Assembly: GCF_037948395.1 (NCBI RefSeq)
Contig: NZ_CP149940.1
Location: 3,720,001-3,784,000 of the forward strand
Direction of reading: 5' to 3'
Source: Serratia nevei
GTDB taxonomy: Bacteria > Pseudomonadota > Gammaproteobacteria > Enterobacterales > Enterobacteriaceae
Length of the DNA: 64,000 nucleotides
Part shown: in pieces, positions 56,525 through 64,000 of the stretch
Layout: every line of letters begins with the position of its first letter
How positions within the stretch are numbered: position 1 is the first letter of the stretch
Notes under the pieces: generated by a model
What the model was told of the DNA's origin: nothing
Seen by the model: only the letters and a program-made list of their open reading frames with translations
Databases searched by the model: none
Made by a program: the position numbers and the translations under genes

Positions 56525-57760
56525 CTACAGCACGCTGCCGATCAGCAGATAGCCGTTCAATCCCACCACCACCAGTACGATCAGCTTACCCAGGTTTTGC
56601 ACCACTGGGCCGTTGACCATCTCCCCCATCAGCGCCCGATTGCCGGTGAAAGCCAGCAGCGGCACCAGCGCCAGCGCAATGCCGAAGCTGAGCAGCACCT
56701 GGCTCAGCACCAGAATGCGCGTCGCGTCCATCCCCAGCATGATGACGATAAACGACGGCAGCATGGTCACCGCGCGCCGCAGCCACAGCGGGATATGGAA
56801 ATGCACGAATCCTTGCATCACCACCTGCCCCGCCAGCGTGCCCACCACGGTAGAGGAGAGGCCGGCGGCCACCAGGCTCAGGCCGAACACGGTAGCAGCG
56901 GCTTGCCCGAGCAGCGGTTGCAGCGTCAGGTAAGCCACATCGAGATCGGCGATGCCGCTGTGGCCGCTGAAATGAAACGCGGCGGCGGCGGTGGCCATCA
57001 TCGCCAGGTTAACGAAACCGGCAATGGTCATGGCCACGGCGACATCGACTTTGGTGGCGGCATAGCGCTCCGCCTTGTCGTGCTCGCCGCCGATTTGGGT
57101 GAGCGACGAATGCAGGTAGATCACATGCGGCATGATGGTGGCGCCCAATACCCCGGCGGCCAGAAATACCGCATCGCCGTTAGGCAGATCGGGCAGCGCC
57201 ATGCCCTTCAGCAGCGGCGCGAGCTGCGGCTGGGAGAACGCCAGCTCGACGATATAAGCGGCGGCGACGAACAGCAGCAGGCCGCCAATCACCAGCTCCA
57301 GCGGCTTTTGCCCGCGCTTTTGCAGCATCAAGATTAAAAAGGTGGCGATGCCGGTCAGCACTGCGCCCTGCAACAGGGAAACGCCGAGCAGCAGCTTGAA
57401 GCCGATCGCCGCGCCGATAAACTCGGCCAGATCGGTCGCCATGGCGATGATCTCCGCCTGCACCCAATAGGCCCACACCGCCGGCCGCGGAAAGCGATCG
57501 CGAATATGCTCGGCCAGGTTTTTCCCGGTGGCGATGCCCAGCTTGGCGGACAACAGCTGGATCAGCATCGCCATCACGTTGGCCCAAACCACCACCCACA
57601 GCAGGCTGTAGCCGAACGAGGCGCCGGCCTGGATGTTGGTGGCGAAGTTACCGGGATCGATATAGCCGATAGCGGCGATGAAGGCGGGCCCCATCAGCGA
57701 GAGTTTGATTTTCCTGGCGGAGCGCCCGGAGGTGGTTTCAACCACGCGACTGTTCAGCAT
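56525..57760 (-). CDS. mntH: Manganese/divalent metal transporter MntH
   Basis: MntH is a proton-coupled Nramp transporter for Mn(II). The ATG at 57760 ([20 protein letters not shown]) has AAGGG upstream and gives 411 residues (E. coli 412). Nramp motifs are present: [20 protein letters not shown] in helix 1 and [16 protein letters not shown] in helix 6, with the Asp-Pro-Gly and Met-Pro-His metal ligands. The upstream region has a Fur-like palindrome. Confidence 0.95.
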   Translation of the reverse strand: MLNSRVVETTSGRSARKIKLSLMGPAFIAAIGYIDPGNFATNIQAGASFGYSLLWVVVWANVMAMLIQLLSAKLGIATGKNLAEHIRDRFPRPAVWAYWVQAEIIAMATDLAEFIGAAIGFKLLLGVSLLQGAVLTGIATFLILMLQKRGQKPLELVIGGLLLFVAAAYIVELAFSQPQLAPLLKGMALPDLPNGDAVFLAAGVLGATIMPHVIYLHSSLTQIGGEHDKAERYAATKVDVAVAMTIAGFVNLAMMATAAAAFHFSGHSGIADLDVAYLTLQPLLGQAAATVFGLSLVAAGLSSTVVGTLAGQVVMQGFVHFHIPLWLRRAVTMLPSFIVIMLGMDATRILVLSQVLLSFGIALALVPLLAFTGNRALMGEMVNGPVVQNLGKLIVLVVVGLNGYLLIGSVL

Positions 57761-58137
57761 ATGTTGAACCCTTACTGAAATTACGTTTATCTCCACTCTA
57801 TATAAATGATAATAATTATCAAGCGCATTTAGAGCGGTAAAACTTATCTCTGTAATAGCCAACATTAACGGTTTTATCGAAGGGTTCAGCGCGGAGCTTG
57901 CCGATTTCCGTGCTTTTCTGATGGGATTTGGGCTGCAATACCCCTGAAAGACAGGTTAGCACAAGAATACGAATTTCCTATTGCTGCTTTAACATCTTGA
58001 TTTTTTATGCTTTTGCGCAACACTTTAGGAGAACTCCCACTATGATTTTCCATATTTGCAATAGAAGTCTCGTTTTTAAACGTAGCGTTACATAAAATGA
58101 CAGCCGAAATTCAGCCTGCCTCAAATTTGGAGCAAAC
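57761..58137. promoter_or_regulatory. Divergent promoter region of mntH and nupC
   Basis: This 377-base region holds the Fur-like palindrome near mntH and a long nupC leader. A 17-codon frame at 58042-58095 has AGGAG upstream and might be a leader peptide, but I do not count it as a gene. Confidence 0.4.
57808..57822. promoter_or_regulatory. Fur-like palindrome upstream of mntH
   Basis: TGATAATAATTATCA is a perfect 15-base palindrome around a central A, matching the 7-1-7 Fur box. It lies about 50 bases upstream of the mntH start. Iron control of mntH by Fur is known in E. coli alongside MntR; I did not find a clear MntR box. Confidence 0.7.
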
Positions 58138-59325
58138 ATGTCCCATATTGCGCACTTTGCGTTGGCGATAGTGGTGGTGGCGATCCTGGCCCTGTTGGTG
58201 TGCCGCGATCGTAAAAGCATCCGCATTCGCTATGTTATTCAACTACTGGTTATCGAAGTACTGCTGGCCTACTTTTTCCTGCATTCGGAAGCGGGTTTGG
58301 GCTTCGTAAAAGGATTTGCCGCGCTGTTTGACAAACTGCTCGGATTTGCGGGACAAGGGACTGATTTCGTATTCGGCGGCATGGGCGACAAAGGCCTGGC
58401 GTTCTTCTTCCTGAAGGTGCTGTGCCCGATCGTCTTCATTTCGGCGCTGATCGGTATTCTGCAGTACATCAAGGTGCTGCCGTTCATCATCCGTATTATC
58501 GGTACCGTGCTGTCGAAAGTGAACGGCATGGGCAAGCTGGAGTCGTTCAACGCCGTCAGCTCGCTGATCCTGGGCCAATCCGAAAACTTCATCGCCTACA
58601 AGGATATCCTGGGCAAGATGTCGGAAAAGCGCATGTACACCATGGCGGCGACCGCGATGTCTACGGTGTCCATGTCCATCGTCGGTGCCTACATGACCAT
58701 GCTGGACGCCAAGTTCGTGGTGGCGGCGCTGGTATTGAACATGTTCAGCACCTTTATCGTGCTGTCGCTGGTCAACCCGTACGACACCAATAAAGAAGAA
58801 GAGCTGCACCTCGGCAACCTGCACGAAGGCCAGAGCTTCTTCGAAATGCTGGGTGAATATATCCTGGCCGGCTTCAAAGTAGCGATTATCGTTGCCGCGA
58901 TGCTGATCGGCTTCATCGCCCTGATCGCCGCGCTCAACGGTGTGTTCAGCGCCATCTTCGGCCTGAGCTTCCAGGAAATCCTCGGCTACTTCTTCTATCC
59001 GTTCGCCTGGATCATGGGGATTCCTAAACACGAAGCCCTGCAGGTTGGCAGCATCATGGCCACCAAGCTGGTTTCCAACGAGTTCGTGGCAATGATGGAG
59101 CTGCAGAAAGTGTCTGCCGAACTGTCGCCGCGCAGCCTGGGGATCCTGTCGGTGTTCCTGGTGTCCTTCGCCAACTTCTCCTCCATCGGCATCGTGGCCG
59201 GTGCGATCAAGGGTCTGAACGAACACCAGGGCAACGTGGTGTCGCGCTTTGGCCTGAAACTGGTGTACGGCTCTACGCTGGTCAGCATCCTGTCCGCTTC
59301 CATCGCGGGTCTGGTACTGGGCTAA
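58138..59325 (+). CDS. nupC: Concentrative nucleoside transporter NupC
   Basis: NupC imports pyrimidine and adenine nucleosides with protons. The 395-residue protein (E. coli 400) has GGAG before the ATG, N-terminal helices, and CNT family motifs such as [20 protein letters not shown], with EXXV-type substrate residues, and [20 protein letters not shown] and [20 protein letters not shown] near the C-terminus. It is divergent from mntH, as in E. coli, and followed by a terminator. Confidence 0.94.
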   Translation: MSHIAHFALAIVVVAILALLVCRDRKSIRIRYVIQLLVIEVLLAYFFLHSEAGLGFVKGFAALFDKLLGFAGQGTDFVFGGMGDKGLAFFFLKVLCPIVFISALIGILQYIKVLPFIIRIIGTVLSKVNGMGKLESFNAVSSLILGQSENFIAYKDILGKMSEKRMYTMAATAMSTVSMSIVGAYMTMLDAKFVVAALVLNMFSTFIVLSLVNPYDTNKEEELHLGNLHEGQSFFEMLGEYILAGFKVAIIVAAMLIGFIALIAALNGVFSAIFGLSFQEILGYFFYPFAWIMGIPKHEALQVGSIMATKLVSNEFVAMMELQKVSAELSPRSLGILSVFLVSFANFSSIGIVAGAIKGLNEHQGNVVSRFGLKLVYGSTLVSILSASIAGLVLG

Positions 59326-59347
59326 GCCTCGAACCGACTGCGATAAC

Positions 59348-59371
59348 AAGGCGCCTGCGGGCGCCTTTTTT
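59348..59371 (+). terminator. Terminator of nupC
   Basis: AAGGCGCC (59348-59355) pairs with GGCGCCTT (59360-59367) around TGCG and is followed by a T run, 23 bases after the nupC stop. Confidence 0.93.
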
Positions 59372-59595
59372 GTTGGTAGGGAATCATAATGAAAACGTAC
59401 CTGCAGGAGAGGAAAACGCCTGCTTAAATTATGTCGACACATTCGGTGAGAGACGCATGGCGAATTGCAGATTAAAAGTTAGACAGTAAAATGATGATAA
59501 ACACCTGTGCCGCCCAGTTTTAGCGACACAGTTAATCACGGAGATAAATACCGTACTCTTTCATCAGCCTTATTGTGGCGGCCATGAATCAAAGA

Positions 59596-60660
59596 TCAGT
59601 TAATTGAGCGGCCTAAGAGCGTCGTAATCTCCTCGGAGATAATTGGCGATGAATTATAATAAGAGTCAACGCTTTCCACGACCACAATTTTCTTATCATC
59701 CTCGCTTGATGTCCAACAGGGAACAACCGTTCTGGGACTCTCTGAATAGGTAAATGATGAGGTATGTGTAAACAACGCGCTAGAGATGACATCTATTTTT
59801 CTGCGATCCACATACGCATCGATATTCAGACTACGCTTCATAACCTCAATGGATTGAGGAACATGAGTCTCCATAGCAACCCTTATCACTTCACCATCCA
59901 CGGAAGGCGTAATCCAGATATTGAACTCCTTTTCTGTAATTAATACAGGATGCAGCAGATGCGAAACAGAGTCTGACAGATAATAATCTTTGAAAATCAT
60001 ATCCACATCGGGGAATATAGCATCAAATGACTCCACCATATTGAATTCAAAGCAATTTGTGAATTTTATGATCGTATCATACAGCCGTTTCTTCTCATCA
60101 ACAAAAATCACTCCGCCTTCAATTCGGTTCAGTCCACCGATATTTTTATTTCTAAAAATATTCACCCCAGTAAAAAAGGCCAACTCATCCTGAAAATAGG
60201 AAAAAATCTCTGCGGTGTTAAGCAGAATGGAATCATAGCTGACAAAGATCGATTTGTTCGTGCAATCAATAAACGAAGGCAAAGTAAGAAGATTGTCTTC
60301 ACCGTAATTCTTCACCTCATAAGGTAAACCATGCTGCTCATACAATCTGCTCAGGCGACCGATCTCTGCGCGCTCGACAACGCGGCTCATTTTCTCTTTT
60401 CTCCCATATTCACCGCTGGATGACAGAATAAATTTTTCCCATATCCATTGCGACTGCGAGGAAAAACGCGTCAGGCGCTGATTATTCTCATGGACGCTTC
60501 GCCACAAACAGTGATTGCCAAAAGATGTTCTGAACTCATCGTAATTCGTCTCGTCCAGGAAAAAGTCGACGGAGATTCCTTTTCTCGCACAGGCCAGCGC
60601 CGTCATCACCGCAGTTACTCCACCGCCGCCAACAATTGCGATATTTTTATTTTTTTTCAT
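59596..60660 (-). CDS. FAD/NAD-binding oxidoreductase-like protein of unknown role
   Basis: The ATG at 60660 has GAGG upstream and gives 354 residues. The N-terminus has a dinucleotide-binding Rossmann motif, NIAIVGGGGVTAVMTALACA, followed by an acidic strand end KGISVDFFLDE, as in FAD-dependent oxidoreductases of the DAO/tryptophan halogenase-like folds. The rest, for example FNIWITPSVDGEVIRVAMET, is not recognised; a monooxygenase or oxidase is possible. It is clearly more AT-rich than the chromosome. It is divergent from the fimbrial operon, with a 475-base gap. Confidence 0.65.
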   Translation of the reverse strand: MKKNKNIAIVGGGGVTAVMTALACARKGISVDFFLDETNYDEFRTSFGNHCLWRSVHENNQRLTRFSSQSQWIWEKFILSSSGEYGRKEKMSRVVERAEIGRLSRLYEQHGLPYEVKNYGEDNLLTLPSFIDCTNKSIFVSYDSILLNTAEIFSYFQDELAFFTGVNIFRNKNIGGLNRIEGGVIFVDEKKRLYDTIIKFTNCFEFNMVESFDAIFPDVDMIFKDYYLSDSVSHLLHPVLITEKEFNIWITPSVDGEVIRVAMETHVPQSIEVMKRSLNIDAYVDRRKIDVISSALFTHTSSFTYSESPRTVVPCWTSSEDDKKIVVVESVDSYYNSSPIISEEITTLLGRSIN

Positions 60661-61135
60661 GGATAACCTCATCCAATGATGATGAAACAATGACAATAGT
60701 TTCATCAAGAAAACAATATCAATGTCAATAGATACAAATCATCAGCATTAATTAGCATATTAACAATCACAGAGTTAATCAGAGGATAAAACTATTGAGA
60801 TTGCTAAAATTTAGGATCCTCCCGCGAACTGGCAGCATAAAAAACCAATTACACAGAATATTATTCTTAAAATGTGATACTTGTCGATTTTAACCACTAG
60901 CGATTTTTTTTTCATATAGACTCGATTTTGTTAACAAATCGCGAAAGGAAATGATAAAAATCAGACAGAATAAAAAACCATTAATCAATCAAATATCAGA
61001 TTTCAAAACCAACTTAACACACCATAACAAGCATTAATCACTCAAAAAGAGGCTTTTTAATGCTCATTTATGAGTGATGAGTAAAAGGTTGAAAACCTAT
61101 AATTTACATGCAGTTATAAAACAAGGGGATAAAAC
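60661..61135. promoter_or_regulatory. AT-rich divergent region upstream of the fimbrial operon
   Basis: This 475-base region must drive both the FAD-protein gene and the fimbrial operon. ATCACTCA (61037-61044) and TGAGTGAT (61071-61078) form an inverted repeat enclosing a shorter A/T-rich one. I see no gene and no matched pair of terminal repeats like a fim-type invertible switch. Confidence 0.45.
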
Positions 61136-61672
61136 ATGAACAAGTTCGTACTGAATACTTTGCTGTTCGTTGGCGCACCTTTCGCCATGTCAACTATTGC
61201 TGCTGCTAACGCTGCGGATGGAACCATTAACTTCACCGGCAATGTCACTGACCAGACCTGTACGGTAGAAACAAGCAGCGCCAACCAAACCATTCCTATG
61301 GGTAACGTAAGCGCCAAGGCCTTCAAAAATGCTGGCGATACCGCCCTGCCGACAAAATTCAACATTGCTTTAGCCAACTGCCCTGAAACTGTTAAAAAGG
61401 CTTCGGTGAAATTCGACGGCATCTATGCAAAAGACAATACTGCACTGTTGTCATTGAACCAAGAAGCAGGCGTGGCAACCGGTATTGGCATTGCCCTCTA
61501 TGAGGCTGATGGAGCAACACAAATTCCGATGGCTTCATTTTCGAATGCGCAGAGCGTGCAAAAGGACATCAGTAATGTCTTTACCTACGTAGCGAAATAT
61601 ATGTCTACCTCTGACACCGTTACCGTCGGCCCGGCGAATGCCACGACGCAGTTTAGCATCACCTATAACTGA
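61136..61672 (+). CDS. Fimbrial major subunit (type 1 pilin family)
   Basis: The 178-residue pilin has a signal peptide (MNKFVLNTLLFVGAPFAMST, cleavage near NAAD) and a FimA-like mature domain: GTINFTGNVTDQTCTVETSS, with the first cysteine of the conserved disulphide, LANCPETVKKASVKFDG with the second, and the C-terminal strand ATTQFSITYN. The AAGGGG before the ATG is a good ribosome binding site. It is followed by a chaperone and an usher, with a hairpin region between. Confidence 0.9.
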   Translation: MNKFVLNTLLFVGAPFAMSTIAAANAADGTINFTGNVTDQTCTVETSSANQTIPMGNVSAKAFKNAGDTALPTKFNIALANCPETVKKASVKFDGIYAKDNTALLSLNQEAGVATGIGIALYEADGATQIPMASFSNAQSVQKDISNVFTYVAKYMSTSDTVTVGPANATTQFSITYN

Positions 61673-61713
61673 ACCAGCCCGGCTCGCTGGTTACGGAAAT
61701 GCTGACCAGCGAG
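61672..61713 (+). promoter_or_regulatory. Alternative hairpins between pilin and chaperone genes
   Basis: The segment CTCGCTGGTT (61683-61692) can pair either with AACCAGC upstream (61672-61678) or with CCAGCGAG downstream (61706-61713). Such intercistronic structures after a pilin gene usually protect or trim the message so that the pilin is made in excess. Confidence 0.5.
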
Positions 61714-61739
61714 TCAATATCATTAAGGAAATTATTCTC

Positions 61740-62420
61740 ATGAAAATGAGCAGGCTTTATTTATCCGCGCTATTTTTTTTGTCATTTAACGCTGCTGCAA
61801 ACGTAGTCCTCGGCGGCACAAGAATGATTTATGACGAAATAAAAAAAGAAGCTAATATTTCCGTCAGCAACCAAGATAGCAACAAACCCGTACTCATCCA
61901 AACCTGGGTCGAGAACTTCTCCTCGCAGAATAAAGATGAGGTTCCTCTCATTGTTACACCACCGTTGTTCAGGCTAGAGCCAGAGCAAGATAATATTATC
62001 CGTGTTATTTACTCCGGTGCAGGGCTGCCGCAACATAAAGAATCAATATATTGGCTGAGTGTCAGATCAATCCCCTCAACCCAACGGTCTAAAGAAAACA
62101 AACTACTTATCACCGTACAAAATAGAATTAAAATACTTTACAGACCCAAAGGACTATCAAAAAAAGACGCTTCTGAAGCCTACAAAAAAATCAGATTTTC
62201 ATTAACTGGAGATAAGGTGGAGGCAATAAACCCAACGCCGTTTTATGTCTCATTCTACTCGGTTGCTCTGGGAGGTAAAGAGCTCAAAGAGGCCGACATG
62301 ATCGCGCCTCAGAGCACAAAGGCATGGAGGGCTCCTCATGGAAAACTGGACAGAGAAATAAAATGGCAAGCCATCAATGACTATGGGGGCGTGACCAAAG
62401 AGATCAAAGCATCATTATAG
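61740..62420 (+). CDS. Periplasmic fimbrial chaperone
   Basis: The ATG at 61740 with AAGGAA upstream starts a signal peptide (MKMSRLYLSALFFLSFNAAA). The 226-residue product is a PapD/FimC-type immunoglobulin-fold chaperone: GGTRMIYDEIKKEANISVSN, the signature SIYWLSVRSIPST in the first domain, and RIKILYRPKGL at the start of the second. It folds pilins by donor-strand complementation and hands them to the usher encoded next. Confidence 0.92.
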   Translation: MKMSRLYLSALFFLSFNAAANVVLGGTRMIYDEIKKEANISVSNQDSNKPVLIQTWVENFSSQNKDEVPLIVTPPLFRLEPEQDNIIRVIYSGAGLPQHKESIYWLSVRSIPSTQRSKENKLLITVQNRIKILYRPKGLSKKDASEAYKKIRFSLTGDKVEAINPTPFYVSFYSVALGGKELKEADMIAPQSTKAWRAPHGKLDREIKWQAINDYGGVTKEIKASL

Positions 62421-62443
62421 ATGATACACAGGGGGATGCGAAA

Positions 62444-64000
62444 ATGACGATGATAAAGAAGGTTTACAATAAAACATCGGTGCTGTTCTTATGTGTTTTA
62501 TCTTCATCTGCGGCTTTAGCGGAAGAGTACTTTGAACCATCAGCATTAAACAGGGATTATCAGACGACTGCTGACTTATCCAAATTTAATCATGCGAGTC
62601 ATCAGTTGCCTGGTGAGTACTGGGTTGATATTTATTTAAATAGCACTTTTTTCGGCAACCAGAAGGTGACATTTTATCAAACAGATGGCATTTTGCAGCC
62701 ACGCCTTCACCGCAGAGATCTGGACAATTTTGGCGTTCGTGCCGATAGACTCAAAACACAGAGTGATGACGAGATAGCCTCTCGCCCGCTCAATGAGATC
62801 ATTCCAGGAAGTCAGGTAACGTTTAACTTCAATCGTCAAAGATTAGATATCAGCATTCCGCAAGCTTATATTGAAAACCAACCGCGTGATTGGGTAAATC
62901 CTACGCTTTGGGACGACGGCATCCGCGCCTTTCTGATGGACTATAGCTTCAGCGGCACCGAGTCATGGCAACATGGGAATGCAAAAAAGGGTGACAACCA
63001 ATATTTGAACCTGCGCAGCGGCGCAAATTTCGGCGCCTGGCGATTGAGAAACTACGCTACCTATTCAAGCCAGAGCAGCACCAAGTGGAAAAGCATCAAT
63101 ACCTATGCCGAACGTAGCTTTAGAGATAGCAAAAACCAGCTGGTGATGGGCGACAGCTCGACCTCTGGTGACGTCTTTGACAGCTTTCAATTCCGCGGTC
63201 TGAAACTCGCCAGCGATCCCTCCATGATTCCTGACAGCCAGAGAGGATTCGCTCCCACGGTGCGAGGGGTGGCGCAAAGCAGTGCCGAGGTTCTTGTAAA
63301 GCAAAATGGCTACATCATTTATCAAACCCATGTACCCGCAGGCAATTTTGAGATCACGGACATCTACCCCACCACGTCAAGCGGTGGGCTACACGTTATC
63401 ATCAAGGAGGCAGATGGCTCAGAACGCAGCTTCTATCAACCCTTTTCCGCTGTACCCATCATGCTTCGGGAAGGAATGAAGAAGAACGAATTAACTCTGG
63501 GTGAATATCGCGCTGCACAAAACGATCGCCCAAATTATAAATTTCTTCAGCAATCATTAATTTATGGCCTCCATGACGATAAAACGCTCTATGGCGGCGC
63601 CATACTTTCTGAACAACACCAGGGAATCGCTTCCGGCATCGGCAGCAATTTGCGGAATTTAGGTTCCGTCTCTGCCGATGTTACACACACCAAAAGCCGG
63701 CTCATGACAGGCTCCAGCCGCTCGGGCCAGCAATATCGCATTCAGTACGCAAAAAATATTGAGGCAACAAGCACCAACTTCACGCTGGCTGGTTATCGAT
63801 ACTCAACGTCCGGTTATCTAAATTTCTCGGAACTGAGCGATATGAACGCCAACCTGGAGAAAAAGTGGCTGGCGCGTGACGTGAAAAGGAGCAGATTGGT
63901 TCTGAATATTAACCAACCCGTTCACGACTTTGGCAGTTTCTACCTTAATGGTTATCAACAGAACTACTGGCACAACAGCAACGTTGAGAGAAATTTCCTG
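62444..64000 (+). CDS. Fimbrial outer membrane usher, N-terminal part (runs off the window)
   Basis: The ATG at 62444, preceded by AGGGGG, begins a signal peptide ending near AALA and the usher N-terminal domain (EEYFEPSALNRDY, SHQLPGEYWVDIYLNSTFFG). The frame stays open for 519 codons to the window end. Barrel and plug features follow, such as DWVNPTLWDDGIRAFLMDYS, GFAPTVRGVAQSSAEVLVKQ and GYIIYQTHVPAGNFEITDIY, the latter typical of FimD/PapC. Typical ushers have about 830-880 residues, so roughly 40 percent of the gene is missing. Minor subunits and adhesin presumably follow. Confidence 0.92.
   Translation, partial: MTMIKKVYNKTSVLFLCVLSSSAALAEEYFEPSALNRDYQTTADLSKFNHASHQLPGEYWVDIYLNSTFFGNQKVTFYQTDGILQPRLHRRDLDNFGVRADRLKTQSDDEIASRPLNEIIPGSQVTFNFNRQRLDISIPQAYIENQPRDWVNPTLWDDGIRAFLMDYSFSGTESWQHGNAKKGDNQYLNLRSGANFGAWRLRNYATYSSQSSTKWKSINTYAERSFRDSKNQLVMGDSSTSGDVFDSFQFRGLKLASDPSMIPDSQRGFAPTVRGVAQSSAEVLVKQNGYIIYQTHVPAGNFEITDIYPTTSSGGLHVIIKEADGSERSFYQPFSAVPIMLREGMKKNELTLGEYRAAQNDRPNYKFLQQSLIYGLHDDKTLYGGAILSEQHQGIASGIGSNLRNLGSVSADVTHTKSRLMTGSSRSGQQYRIQYAKNIEATSTNFTLAGYRYSTSGYLNFSELSDMNANLEKKWLARDVKRSRLVLNINQPVHDFGSFYLNGYQQNYWHNSNVERNFL

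Noticed and set aside
58042..58095. 17-codon frame with AGGAG in the nupC leader
   Set aside because: Spacing to the start is long (10 bases), the peptide has no notable feature and conservation cannot be judged here.
60661..61135. Possible invertible promoter switch for the fimbrial operon
   Set aside because: No pair of matching terminal inverted repeats about 300 bases apart and no recombinase gene were found.
1..64000. CRISPR array or insertion sequences
   Set aside because: No regularly spaced repeats, cas genes or transposase-like frames were seen anywhere in the window.

Overview
The window looks like a chromosomal segment of an enterobacterium, most likely Serratia (S. marcescens-like). 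Coding regions are visibly GC-rich. The backbone follows the E. coli gene order prmB-smrB-sixA-fadJI-yfcZ-fadL-mlaA-yfdC-argW ... ypdK-alaC-ypdAB ... glk-yfeO-ypeC-mntH-nupC. Proteins were recognised by memory of families and motifs; no database search was run. No rRNA, CRISPR array, IS element, integrase or prophage was seen.

Layout. 1-7.7 kb: prmB (partial), smrB, sixA, anaerobic beta-oxidation fadIJ, yfcZ and fadL, with FadR-like operators before fadI and fadL. 7.8-15.7 kb: mlaA and a complete cytochrome c maturation operon, ccmABCDEFGHI, lying between mlaA and yfdC. 15.9-17 kb: yfdC and tRNA-Arg(CCU) argW. 17.1-30 kb is accessory: an AraC regulator with an exported lactonase-fold protein; a putative stress locus (membrane protein, PAS-LuxR regulator, CsbD-like protein) with shared inverted octamers; a lipase effector with an ankyrin lipoprotein as presumed immunity protein; a DsdC-like regulator without dsdXA; an EamA transporter; a small secreted-protein gene broken by one in-frame amber codon; and a porin.

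30-38 kb: lytic transglycosylase mltB, a DUF805 protein and the PNAG biofilm operon pgaABCD. 38.7-42.3 kb: a HicB-like antitoxin without a visible toxin, two tiny membrane proteins (31 aa unknown; 24 aa YpdK), cytochrome b561, alaC and a GNAT enzyme. 42.5-48.2 kb: ybiU, the pyruvate-responsive two-component system ypdAB, and close by a YhjX-like MFS transporter whose upstream region carries direct repeats spaced 21 bp like the known YpdB target. 48.3-59.3 kb: glk, yfeO, a YgeA-type racemase, a PACE efflux pump with divergent LysR regulator, ipdC, an aldo/keto reductase, a YpeC-like protein, mntH and nupC. 59.6-64 kb: an AT-rich FAD-enzyme-like gene divergent from a chaperone-usher fimbrial operon that runs off the window.

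The leads I rate highest are the self-contained YpdAB-to-MFS circuit with tandem operators, the PAS-LuxR/CsbD locus with shared octamers, the orphan lipase/ankyrin-lipoprotein pair, and the FAD-like protein beside the fimbrial operon.
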